From: Winogradskyella vidalii
GTDB taxonomy: Bacteria > Bacteroidota > Bacteroidia > Flavobacteriales > Flavobacteriaceae
Length of the DNA stretch: 64,000 bases
Direction of reading: 5' to 3'
NCBI RefSeq assembly: GCF_013403955.1
Contig: NZ_JABFDG010000007.1
Location: forward strand, 62,001 to 126,000
Every line of letters starts with the position of its first letter. The stretch's first letter is position 1. Made by a program: the position numbers and the translations under genes. Below are positions 27,873 to 36,426 of this stretch, one piece after another. A model generated the notes under the pieces. That model did not search any database, was not told the origin of the DNA, and saw only the letters and a list, made by a program, of their open reading frames with translations.

Positions 27873-28077
27873 AAGCACTAATCTTGTAGCTTTTCTTTAA
27901 CACCTGTTAATTATTGTTAATTCCTTAATGTCGATGCGGATACTTTAATTTAAAGGCTTTTTCGTTATGATATTGGTATTTTAAAGCTATTTTTTTGAAA
28001 TGTATGTTTTTTGTATAGTCTTATTTTAAGAAACTGTTAAGGTTTTGTTATAAATTGCAGTATCTAAAATTTAAATT

Positions 28078-31000
28078 ATGAAAATTAAACTTTTAACGCT
28101 CATGACTTTCATATTATCAATGGGAGTGTTTGGGCAGAATTTAAATGTTACTGGTACGGTTACTGAAGCATCTTCAGGGCAACCACTTCCTGGCGTTAAT
28201 GTAGTTGTTAAAAACACAACAAAAGGAGCATCAACAAATTTTGATGGCGAGTTTACTTTAAACGATGTGCCAATGAATTCTGTTGTTGTTGTCTCCTATA
28301 TTGGTTTTGTAACGCAAGAATTTACAATTGTAAATAGTGATCCAGTAAATGTTTCTTTAGTTGAGGACGCAGAGTCTTTAAGTGAAGTTGTCGTTATTGG
28401 ATATGGTGTACAAAAGAAACGTGACGTAACTGGAGCGGTTTCTATTGTCGACTCAGAAACTTTAGACAACCTTAAACCTGTTAAAGTAGAACAGGCATTA
28501 CAGGGTACGGTTTCTGGAGTAAATGTAACAAGCCAATCTGGTGCACCTGGTGCAGGATTGGATATTAGAATTCGTGGTATTTCTACCAACGGTGCCAATG
28601 GGCCTTTAGTAATTATTGATGGTTATCAAGGTGATTTAGGGATATTAAACCCTAATGATATTGAAACTATAACCGTATTAAAGGATGCACAAGCAGCTAT
28701 TTATGGTACAATTGGTGCAAATGGTGTCGTATTAATTACCACTAAAAGTGGTAAAAAGGGTGGTAAAACGCAAATTTCGTTTAACAGCTATGTTGGTTTC
28801 CAAGAAGCGACTAAAGAACTCTCTTTATTAAATGCTACAGAGTATGCATTAATTTTAAATGAAAGTTATGCTAATGGCGGTCAGGCATTACCTTATCCTA
28901 ATGTAGCTGGCCTTGGTGAAGGTACAGATTGGCAAGAAGAGGTACTTAATACAGCTGTACCAATTATCAATCATGACTTTAGTATTTCTGGAGGGTCAGA
29001 GAAAATAGCTTATGCTATAAGTGGGTCTCACTTATACCAACAAGGTATTGTAGCTCCTAAAAAAACAGATTTTAGAAGAAATACTGCAAGAGCCTCAATA
29101 AGAGCTGATCTATCGGATAAGTTTAAAATTAACACAAATATTACTTACACATATTTAGATAGAGATTCTGTTAACGACTTTGGTTTAGGTTCTGTGCTGT
29201 TTAATGCTTTAAATACACCTTCTACCTATTCGCCTTACGATAGCAATGGTGATTTTACTTTATTGCCAAGTAGTGCTGGTTTAGGAATAGAAATTATTAA
29301 TCCACTAGCACAAATCGCAAATACCTATAATGATTACGATTTAAAAAAACTAAACGGTATGGTCTCTTTAGAGTATCAAGTTTTAGATAAATTAAATTTA
29401 ACAAGTAGAGTTGGTTTTAACACGGCAAATAGTGAAAGTCGATCATTTTCAAAAATTGTTGATTATGGTGGGAAAGTCTTCGATAATCAAAGAAGTCGTG
29501 TAGATCAGAATGCGATAAATGATAACGATTATACTCTAGATATTTTTGGAACCTATGCAAACTCATTTTCAGAAAGTCACAATGTCACTTTAACTGGAGG
29601 AACCACGGTGTTTAAAACATTTGGTAACGGTTTATATGCTTCAGGATACGATGTACAAAACAATTCTTGGGATTATGCAGATATTGCATTGGCTCAAGGT
29701 ACAGGTGGTGATGGCGTTAGAGACGTTAGCGCTTATGCTTATGATGAAAGGCGTTTGTCATTCTTTTCAAGGTTACAATACGACTTTGAAGGTAAATATT
29801 TATTCTCTGCCATGTTACGTAGAGATTCTTCAACAAAATTTGGTCCTGGTAGAAAAGTAGGGTATTTCCCTTCAATGACGGCAGGTTGGATCATCTCTGA
29901 CGAAGGATTCTTTGGAGATTCTAGTGTGTTTAGCTTCATGAAACTTAGAGCGAGTTATGGTGTGCTAGGTAATGATCAAATTGGTGATAATGGTTATGTA
30001 GGTTTGTTAAACGGCCAAGCAACTTATGTCTTTAATGGCGTTTTGGTAAACGGAAGGGCTATTGGTCAATTACCAAATCCAGATTTACAATGGGAAGAGG
30101 CTAAAAAGTTAGATATTGGATTAGACTTTAGATTATTAAATAATAAAATTGACATCACAACCGATTACTTTATCAATAAACGAGATAATTTACTTATCAA
30201 TAATATTCCAGTCTCTGGTATTACTGGTATTTATGCGCCAGGCGGATCAGCACCAACAGTAAATGCTGGAGCGGTTGAAAACAGGGGTTTTGAATTCTCA
30301 ATCAACTATAAAGAAACGTTTAGTGATAACTTTAATCTTTCAGCAAGTTACAATGTAACAACACTTAAAAATGAAGTTACAGAGGTAAATAATAGTACAG
30401 GCTTTTTAGAAGCTGGTGATTTTAGTGTTGGTCAACCTGTAATATCTAGAATGGAAGCAGGGCAGCCAATGGGTTATTTCTATGGCTACCAAACAGACGG
30501 TATATTCCAGAATCAAGCCGAAGTCGATGCACATCCTTCACAGGTAGATTTAGGTGCGGTAGCATCACCTGGTGATTTAAGATTTGTAGATACCAATAAC
30601 GATGGTCTTATCAATTCAGACGATAGAACTAATCTTGGTGATCCAATACCAGATGTTACCATGGGACTTAATCTAACATTGAATTATAAAAATATTGACT
30701 TTACGGCTTATGCGTTCGCTTCTATCGGAAATGATATGGTAAGAAATTACGAACGTAGTGTCACAGATGCCAATAGATTAAACTATGTGTTAGACAGATG
30801 GACAGGTGAAGGAACAAGCAACACAGTGCCAAGAGTAACAACAGGTGCTACTGCAAATAGAGTCTTTTCAGATTTTTTTGTTGAAGATGCGTCTTACCTA
30901 AGAATACAAAATGTTCAAGTTGGGTATTCACTTCCTCAAGATGTCATAGAGAAAATAGGCATCACTAAAATGAGAGTTTATTTTGGTGTCAATAACTTAT

Positions 31001-31128
31001 ATACATTCACAAAATATAAAGGTTATGATCCAGGAGCTACAAGTGGTGCACCTATTGGTGGTGGTATTGATTATGGTTTTTACCCAATACCAAGAACTTA
31101 TTTGTATGGTGTAAATCTTAATTTTTAA
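28078..31128 (+). CDS. susC-like: SusC-like TonB-dependent outer-membrane transporter
   Basis: 1016 residues with a signal peptide (cleavage near GVFGQ, about residue 20). It has an N-terminal carboxypeptidase-D-like regulatory domain (about 22-100, with LPGVNVVVKNT), a TonB-dependent plug (about 105-225: SEVVVIGYGVQKK, SGAPGAGLDIRIRG) and a barrel of about 790 residues ending in LYGVNLNF. It imports oligosaccharides across the outer membrane in complex with the SusD partner encoded 11 bases further on. The neighbouring GH16, GH17 and GH30 genes point to laminarin as the ligand. The 247-base upstream gap holds the CTATACA repeats. Confidence 0.95.
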   Translation: MKIKLLTLMTFILSMGVFGQNLNVTGTVTEASSGQPLPGVNVVVKNTTKGASTNFDGEFTLNDVPMNSVVVVSYIGFVTQEFTIVNSDPVNVSLVEDAESLSEVVVIGYGVQKKRDVTGAVSIVDSETLDNLKPVKVEQALQGTVSGVNVTSQSGAPGAGLDIRIRGISTNGANGPLVIIDGYQGDLGILNPNDIETITVLKDAQAAIYGTIGANGVVLITTKSGKKGGKTQISFNSYVGFQEATKELSLLNATEYALILNESYANGGQALPYPNVAGLGEGTDWQEEVLNTAVPIINHDFSISGGSEKIAYAISGSHLYQQGIVAPKKTDFRRNTARASIRADLSDKFKINTNITYTYLDRDSVNDFGLGSVLFNALNTPSTYSPYDSNGDFTLLPSSAGLGIEIINPLAQIANTYNDYDLKKLNGMVSLEYQVLDKLNLTSRVGFNTANSESRSFSKIVDYGGKVFDNQRSRVDQNAINDNDYTLDIFGTYANSFSESHNVTLTGGTTVFKTFGNGLYASGYDVQNNSWDYADIALAQGTGGDGVRDVSAYAYDERRLSFFSRLQYDFEGKYLFSAMLRRDSSTKFGPGRKVGYFPSMTAGWIISDEGFFGDSSVFSFMKLRASYGVLGNDQIGDNGYVGLLNGQATYVFNGVLVNGRAIGQLPNPDLQWEEAKKLDIGLDFRLLNNKIDITTDYFINKRDNLLINNIPVSGITGIYAPGGSAPTVNAGAVENRGFEFSINYKETFSDNFNLSASYNVTTLKNEVTEVNNSTGFLEAGDFSVGQPVISRMEAGQPMGYFYGYQTDGIFQNQAEVDAHPSQVDLGAVASPGDLRFVDTNNDGLINSDDRTNLGDPIPDVTMGLNLTLNYKNIDFTAYAFASIGNDMVRNYERSVTDANRLNYVLDRWTGEGTSNTVPRVTTGATANRVFSDFFVEDASYLRIQNVQVGYSLPQDVIEKIGITKMRVYFGVNNLYTFTKYKGYDPGATSGAPIGGGIDYGFYPIPRTYLYGVNLNF

Positions 31129-31139
31129 AAACATTGAAA

Positions 31140-32612
31140 ATGAAAAATAATAGTATAAAAAAAATCATTGCTATAATTATTGTGGTCTTTGCCTACCAAT
31201 CTTGTACTGATGATTTTATAGAAAGAGAACCCGAATACTCTATTGATTCAGAGAATTATTTTAATTCTGAAGCGGATTATCAAAACGGCTTAATAGCATG
31301 TTACGATTTGTTACAGTCAACCTATGTTAATGTATTGCTAGGTGAGATAGCTTCTGATAATACGTTGTGCGGCGGTGGTGATGCTAACGATGTTATTGGT
31401 TTTCAGCAGGTCGATGATATGATTCATACCGAAATAAACTCTAATATTAGAGATGTATGGAACTGGATGTATGCAGGTGTTAGTCGTACCAATTATTTAT
31501 TGGAGTTTCAAGATAAAACAGATTTTGAAGGTCGTGAAATCATAGTTGCTGAGGCAAGATTCTTAAGAGCATATTACTATTTCGAATTAGTAAAATGGTT
31601 TGGGCCTGTGCCTGTAAAAGAGACTCGATTTAATTTAGGAGATGAAACAATAATTCCTAGAAGTCCAGTAGAAGATGTGTATGCCTTAATTGAAAGCGAT
31701 TTAATTTATGCGTCAAACACTTTGAGCTATACAGCGCCACAACTTGGTAGAGCAACTAAAGGTTCTGCACAAGCTTTATTAGGAAAAGCATACTTATATC
31801 AAGATAAATTTTCAGAAGCTTCAGTTGTGTTAGAAGACTTAATTCAAAACGGTCCATACGATTTAGTATCAGATTACGACACTATTTTTGAAGAAGAAGG
31901 CGAAAACAGTATCGAATCAGTGTTCGAAGTACAATACACCGATGTTCAAGGTGCAAGTTTCGATTGTTTACAATGTAGTGAAGGTAACGTTGCTGTTGGT
32001 TTTAGTGGTGTAAGAAATTACAGCGGATCATTATTTACTTCAGGTTTTAGTTTTAACGTACCAACCCAAGAGACCGTTGATCAGTTTGAAGAAGGCGATT
32101 TACGTAAAGATGTCGCCATTTTAGATATTGAAAGTTGGGCTACTGAAACAGGTGCTTCTTACGGTACTGGTTATGAACATACGGGTTACTTTAATAGAAA
32201 GTATTTACCTAGAAAACGAAGTGAAAATGCTGCAGGAGATTTAAACTTAACTAACCCTAATAATTACAGAGCCATTAGATTTGCCGATGTATTATTAATG
32301 GCTGCAGAAGCTTTTAACAGAGGTGGTATTAACGATGCGAAAGCACAACAATACTTAAATAGAGTTAGAGACAGAGCTTTTGGAGATACAGATCACCAAA
32401 TATCAGCTACAGGATCTTCATTAACTGATGCCATTTCTCAAGAACGAAGAGTTGAGTTAGTAGGTGAAGGCCATCGCTTTTTCGATTTAGTAAGAACAGG
32501 TCAAGGTTCTGAAATCGATGGATTTACAACAGGTAAAAATGAACTATTCCCAATACCACTTGAAGAAATTCAATTTTCTAATGGTAATTGGTTGCAAAAC
32601 GATGGATATTAA
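31140..32612 (+). CDS. susD-like: SusD-like surface glycan-binding lipoprotein
   Basis: 490 residues from the ATG at 31140 (a TTG two codons earlier is also open but the ATG starts a better signal peptide). The lipobox Cys is at about residue 24 (YQSC). The RagB/SusD fold is marked by EAREFRAYYYF-like sequence (VAEARFLRAYYYFELVKWFG in parts: EARFLRAYYY, ELVKWFG) and RAIRFADVLLMAAEA, and it ends in the family's ELFPIPLEEI pattern. It caps the SusC barrel and captures oligosaccharides. Translation start lies 11 bases after the susC stop. Confidence 0.95.
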   Translation: MKNNSIKKIIAIIIVVFAYQSCTDDFIEREPEYSIDSENYFNSEADYQNGLIACYDLLQSTYVNVLLGEIASDNTLCGGGDANDVIGFQQVDDMIHTEINSNIRDVWNWMYAGVSRTNYLLEFQDKTDFEGREIIVAEARFLRAYYYFELVKWFGPVPVKETRFNLGDETIIPRSPVEDVYALIESDLIYASNTLSYTAPQLGRATKGSAQALLGKAYLYQDKFSEASVVLEDLIQNGPYDLVSDYDTIFEEEGENSIESVFEVQYTDVQGASFDCLQCSEGNVAVGFSGVRNYSGSLFTSGFSFNVPTQETVDQFEEGDLRKDVAILDIESWATETGASYGTGYEHTGYFNRKYLPRKRSENAAGDLNLTNPNNYRAIRFADVLLMAAEAFNRGGINDAKAQQYLNRVRDRAFGDTDHQISATGSSLTDAISQERRVELVGEGHRFFDLVRTGQGSEIDGFTTGKNELFPIPLEEIQFSNGNWLQNDGY

Positions 32613-32622
32613 AAAAAGAAGC

Positions 32623-34662
32623 ATGAAAATAATAAAACACACATTAAGATTATGTCTTTTAGTAATGGTTTTTTATGGCTGTACTGAAGATGATGCAAAT
32701 ACAAGCTTTGTAGACCAAATTGATTCACCTACTAACATTTCAGCAAATGTTGTAGTCACTCAAGATAACACAGGCTTAGTAACAATAACACCTCAAGGGG
32801 AAGGCGCAACAAGTTATGTTGTAACTTTTGGTGATGGGTCAGAAGATTCTGGAGCTATTCAGCCAGGTAACAGTGCCAGTAATATTTATGAAGAAGGCGC
32901 TTACGAGGCGCTTATAATTGCTTATGGTTTAAACGGATTGTCAACCACTATTACATTACCCGTAATAGTGTCTTTTCAAGCACCAGAAAATTTAGAAGTC
33001 ACAATATCTAATGATGCAGCACTGTCTAAAACGGTTAATGTAGAAGCTTATGCAGATTTTGCGACATTCTATGAGGTCTCATTTGGTGAAGATGAAAACG
33101 CAGAACCTGCAATACTTAACAATGATGAAGTCGTTTCCTATACTTATGAAGAAGCAGGTGTATACACTATAACAGTTGTTGCTTTGAGTGCCGCAATTGA
33201 AACTATAAGTTATACTGAAGACTTTGAAGTTACTGAAATAGTACAACCATTAAGTTCTGCACCAGGACAACCTTCAAGAGCAGATGCTGATGTAGTATCA
33301 ATTTTTAGTGGTACTTATACGGATATTGAAGGTGTTGATTTTTATCCAAATTGGGGACAATTAACAGCGTTTAATCTATTTAATTTAGAAGGCGACGAAA
33401 TGCTTCAATACACCAACCTAAACTATCAAGGTATAGATTTTTCAGGAACACCAATTGATGTATCGCAAATGGAATATTTACATGTTGATATCTGGACAGC
33501 AGATGAAAACGAAGCTAAATTATCACCAATAAGTTCTGGGCCAAATGAAACAGCGTATGATCTCGATCTAACAGCGCAACAATGGACGTCATTTGATATT
33601 CCATTATCATTTTTTACAGACCAAAACCCATTGGTAGATTTAGCAAGTATTATTCAGCTTAAGCTTGAAAGTGTTCCTGAAGGAGGTGCAATTTTTGTAG
33701 ATAATATTTATTTCTACAGAGAGAGTGAAGAGCCAGTAGATGGTGTAACACCAATTACTTTCGAAAGTGAATTTGAATTAAGTGGTTTCGATGGCGGAGG
33801 AACTTCTGTTGTTGAAAACCCAGATGCCAATGGCAATTCATCAGCTATGGTATTAGAAATGGTTAAAGGTGGTGGTCAGCCATGGGCAGGATCTAAAATA
33901 ACAATGTTTGAACCATTTAATGTTACTTCCGATATGGTAGTGACAGCAAAAGTATGGTCACCTAGAGTAGGATTAGATCTCTTAATGAAAATGGAAGACG
34001 ATATGCTTTGGCCAGATACATCAGCAACTGCTGAGATTACGGCTACAACAACAGTTGCTAATCAATGGGAAACCTTAATATTCGATTTTTCTGATGTTGA
34101 TACTTCTATAAATTGGTACGGTCTTGTTTTAATTATGGACAATGGTACTCAAGGTGACGGATCATCTGATTACACCATTTATGTTGATGATATTTCAACA
34201 AATCCGCTATTAGATTTTGAAGTTGACTTTACGCTGAGCAGTTTTGATGGTGGAGGAATTTCTGTTATAGCAAATCCAGATATGAATGGAAATTCTTCTG
34301 GTATGGTCGCAGAAATGATTAAAGGTGGCGGTCAAACTTGGGCAGGTTCTAAAATAACAGTACCAGCACCATTTGAAGTAACAAGTAGTTCTACAATGAC
34401 CATAAAAGTATGGTCGCCAAGAGTAGGCTTAGAATTGCTAGCAAAAATGGAAGATAATACGCCATGGCCAGATGTAGCCAGTACAGCAGAGATTACGGCA
34501 ACAACAACAGTTGCTAATCAATGGGAAACTTTAACATTCGATTTCTCTGGTACAGATACCACTATAGATTGGAATAACCTAGTGTTGATTATGGATAATG
34601 GTACTCAGGGAGATGGGTCTTCTAATTATACCATTTACATTGATGATATAACACTAAATTAA
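32623..34662 (+). CDS. Surface glycan-binding lipoprotein with duplicated carbohydrate-binding-like module
   Basis: 679 residues from the ATG at 32623, which gives a proper lipoprotein signal (lipobox Cys at residue 20); an open start at 32518 lies inside susD and is rejected. Order: two PKD/Ig-like beta domains (about 30-215, including FGDGSEDSG and an FEVSFGEDE stretch), a galactose-binding-like module (about 225-370, ending in IFVDNIYFYRE), then two near-identical modules (about 379-530 and 531-679), each with FDGGG, WAGSKIT, WSPRVGL and an I/VDDI end. The last two are tandem copies 456 bases apart. It occupies the SusE-like position, so it should bind glucan at the cell surface. Confidence 0.87.
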   Translation: MKIIKHTLRLCLLVMVFYGCTEDDANTSFVDQIDSPTNISANVVVTQDNTGLVTITPQGEGATSYVVTFGDGSEDSGAIQPGNSASNIYEEGAYEALIIAYGLNGLSTTITLPVIVSFQAPENLEVTISNDAALSKTVNVEAYADFATFYEVSFGEDENAEPAILNNDEVVSYTYEEAGVYTITVVALSAAIETISYTEDFEVTEIVQPLSSAPGQPSRADADVVSIFSGTYTDIEGVDFYPNWGQLTAFNLFNLEGDEMLQYTNLNYQGIDFSGTPIDVSQMEYLHVDIWTADENEAKLSPISSGPNETAYDLDLTAQQWTSFDIPLSFFTDQNPLVDLASIIQLKLESVPEGGAIFVDNIYFYRESEEPVDGVTPITFESEFELSGFDGGGTSVVENPDANGNSSAMVLEMVKGGGQPWAGSKITMFEPFNVTSDMVVTAKVWSPRVGLDLLMKMEDDMLWPDTSATAEITATTTVANQWETLIFDFSDVDTSINWYGLVLIMDNGTQGDGSSDYTIYVDDISTNPLLDFEVDFTLSSFDGGGISVIANPDMNGNSSGMVAEMIKGGGQTWAGSKITVPAPFEVTSSSTMTIKVWSPRVGLELLAKMEDNTPWPDVASTAEITATTTVANQWETLTFDFSGTDTTIDWNNLVLIMDNGTQGDGSSNYTIYIDDITLN

Positions 34663-34673
34663 AAATAAAGAAT

Positions 34674-36305
34674 ATGAAAAATATAAAATATACTTTAATT
34701 AGTTGTCTTAGTATTTTGTTTGTCCTTGTGGGTTGCCAAGAGGATGACGCAGAATTTGGAGAAATAATTTCACCGAGTAATTTGGTGATAACTGCAGACA
34801 TTGTAGGACAAGATGATGCAAACCCTTATGGAGACGGAAGTGGTATTGTTAATCTTACAGCTGTTGCAGACGATGCCTTAAGCTATAAGTTTGTAGTCAA
34901 CGAAGCTCAATATAATGCGCCTTCGGGTTCATCTCAGGTTAGTCTTAACCAACAAGGGATACATTCTTATGTTATAAACGCTATTGCTTACGGTACAGGA
35001 GGTGTTGCAACGTCAACATCTATTACAATCGAAGTTTGGGCAGATTACGAACCACCTCAAGAACTTATCGACAAATTAGTCGGCGATGGTTCTAACGTTT
35101 GGAGAGTGAAATCTGAAGCTCCTGGCCATTTTGGTTTAGGTCCAGTAGGCGGTACAGTTCCTGCGGAATGGTATGGTGCAGGCGCTAACGAAAAAGTTGG
35201 TGTTGGTATGTATGATGACCGCTTTATTTTTGGTGAAGATGGCACCTATACGCATATCACAAATAACACAAACGATGATCCAGTGACTGATACTTCAGGA
35301 ACTATTTTTGGACGTGGTGGACAGGTTGAAGAGTTAGCTTCTGGAGGAACACCAGAAGGTGATGATGTTCAAAATGTGCCTTACAATGATTATACATCGA
35401 ATTGGGTTTTAATTGCTCCTGGTGATGTAGAAACCATAAGCTTAAGTGGTTTAGGTTTTATAGCGTATTACACAGGTGGTAATCATCAGTATCAGATTTT
35501 TGATCGCTCAGTTCCTAATGAATTAATTCTGAAAACAACTGATGGGAATGGAGATTTTGATTGGTGGTTTATATTAACGACAGAAGAAGAAGGTGGAGGA
35601 GACAATACTGGTGGTGATCTTGATTTAGTATGGTCTGATGAATTTGATGCAGACGGCGCACCAGATGCTTCTAATTGGACCTATGACCTTGGCGATGGTG
35701 GCTGGGGAAATCAAGAACTACAAACCTATACTGACAATGCTGAGAATGTAATTGTAGAAGATGGTATATTGAAAATTACCGCTAAAGCTAATGGTAGCAG
35801 CGGGTATACTTCTGCTAGAATTAAATCGGAAGGGCTTCAAGAATTCACCTATGGTAAAGTTGAAATTAGAGCTAAACTACCAGCTGCAGAAGGCACTTGG
35901 CCTGCACTTTGGATGTTAGGCGCAAATTACCAAGATGTGGGCTGGCCATTAAGTGGAGAAATAGATATCATGGAACAAACAGGTTGGGATAAAAACACAA
36001 CCTTAGGAACGTTTCACTGGTTCGATGATGGTACTCAAGAGAATGCAAGCTATGGTGAAACTACCGCTGTAGAAAATGCAGCAACAGATTTTCATTTGTA
36101 CACCCTTGAGTGGGATGAAGCTGCTTTGACGATTTCATTAGACGATGTGCCCTTTGTAACCTTAACGAATAGTCCTGACTTTCCTTTTAATGAAGACTTC
36201 TTCTTTATTATGAATATCGCCATGGGCGGAACTTTGGGAGGAACCATTGATCCAGCATTTACAGAAGCTGTAATGGAGGTGGATTACATTAGAGTATATC
36301 AATAA
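34674..36305 (+). CDS. GH16 endo-beta-1,3-glucanase (laminarinase) lipoprotein
   Basis: 543 residues. Lipobox Cys at about residue 21 (LVGC). Residues about 30-130 form a PKD/Ig-like domain and about 130-300 a second, SusE-like region without known catalytic motifs. The C-terminal 240 residues are a GH16 domain: E429-I-D431-I-M-E434 is the ExDxxE catalytic motif in which Glu429 is the nucleophile and Glu434 the acid/base, preceded by LWMLGANY and WGNQELQTY. Such enzymes cut beta-1,3-glucan internally, providing oligosaccharides for SusCD. It starts 11 bases after the binding-protein gene and is followed by a strong hairpin. Confidence 0.93.
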   Translation: MKNIKYTLISCLSILFVLVGCQEDDAEFGEIISPSNLVITADIVGQDDANPYGDGSGIVNLTAVADDALSYKFVVNEAQYNAPSGSSQVSLNQQGIHSYVINAIAYGTGGVATSTSITIEVWADYEPPQELIDKLVGDGSNVWRVKSEAPGHFGLGPVGGTVPAEWYGAGANEKVGVGMYDDRFIFGEDGTYTHITNNTNDDPVTDTSGTIFGRGGQVEELASGGTPEGDDVQNVPYNDYTSNWVLIAPGDVETISLSGLGFIAYYTGGNHQYQIFDRSVPNELILKTTDGNGDFDWWFILTTEEEGGGDNTGGDLDLVWSDEFDADGAPDASNWTYDLGDGGWGNQELQTYTDNAENVIVEDGILKITAKANGSSGYTSARIKSEGLQEFTYGKVEIRAKLPAAEGTWPALWMLGANYQDVGWPLSGEIDIMEQTGWDKNTTLGTFHWFDDGTQENASYGETTAVENAATDFHLYTLEWDEAALTISLDDVPFVTLTNSPDFPFNEDFFFIMNIAMGGTLGGTIDPAFTEAVMEVDYIRVYQ

Positions 36306-36340
36306 AAAATAGAAACGAATATTTGAGTTAGAGCGTTTTT

Positions 36341-36375
36341 ATAAAAGGTCGAGTTTTTTTGGCTCGACCTTTTAT
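36341..36375. terminator. Perfect 13-bp hairpin between GH16 and phosphorylase genes
   Basis: ATAAAAGGTCGAG (36341-36353) pairs perfectly with CTCGACCTTTTAT (36363-36375) around a 9-base loop. It lies about 35 bases after the GH16 stop. It may terminate or attenuate the susCD-SGBP-GH16 transcript, splitting the locus into surface and intracellular/periplasmic blocks. Confidence 0.8.
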
Positions 36376-36426
36376 AATCTACGTCGTATTTAATAAAAGC
36401 TTACACACAGAAATTTAAACCAACCC

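Noticed and set aside
32518-32622. Extended start of the surface binding protein inside susD.
   Set aside because: The ATG at 32623 gives a proper lipoprotein signal peptide; the extension is inside susD and lacks one.
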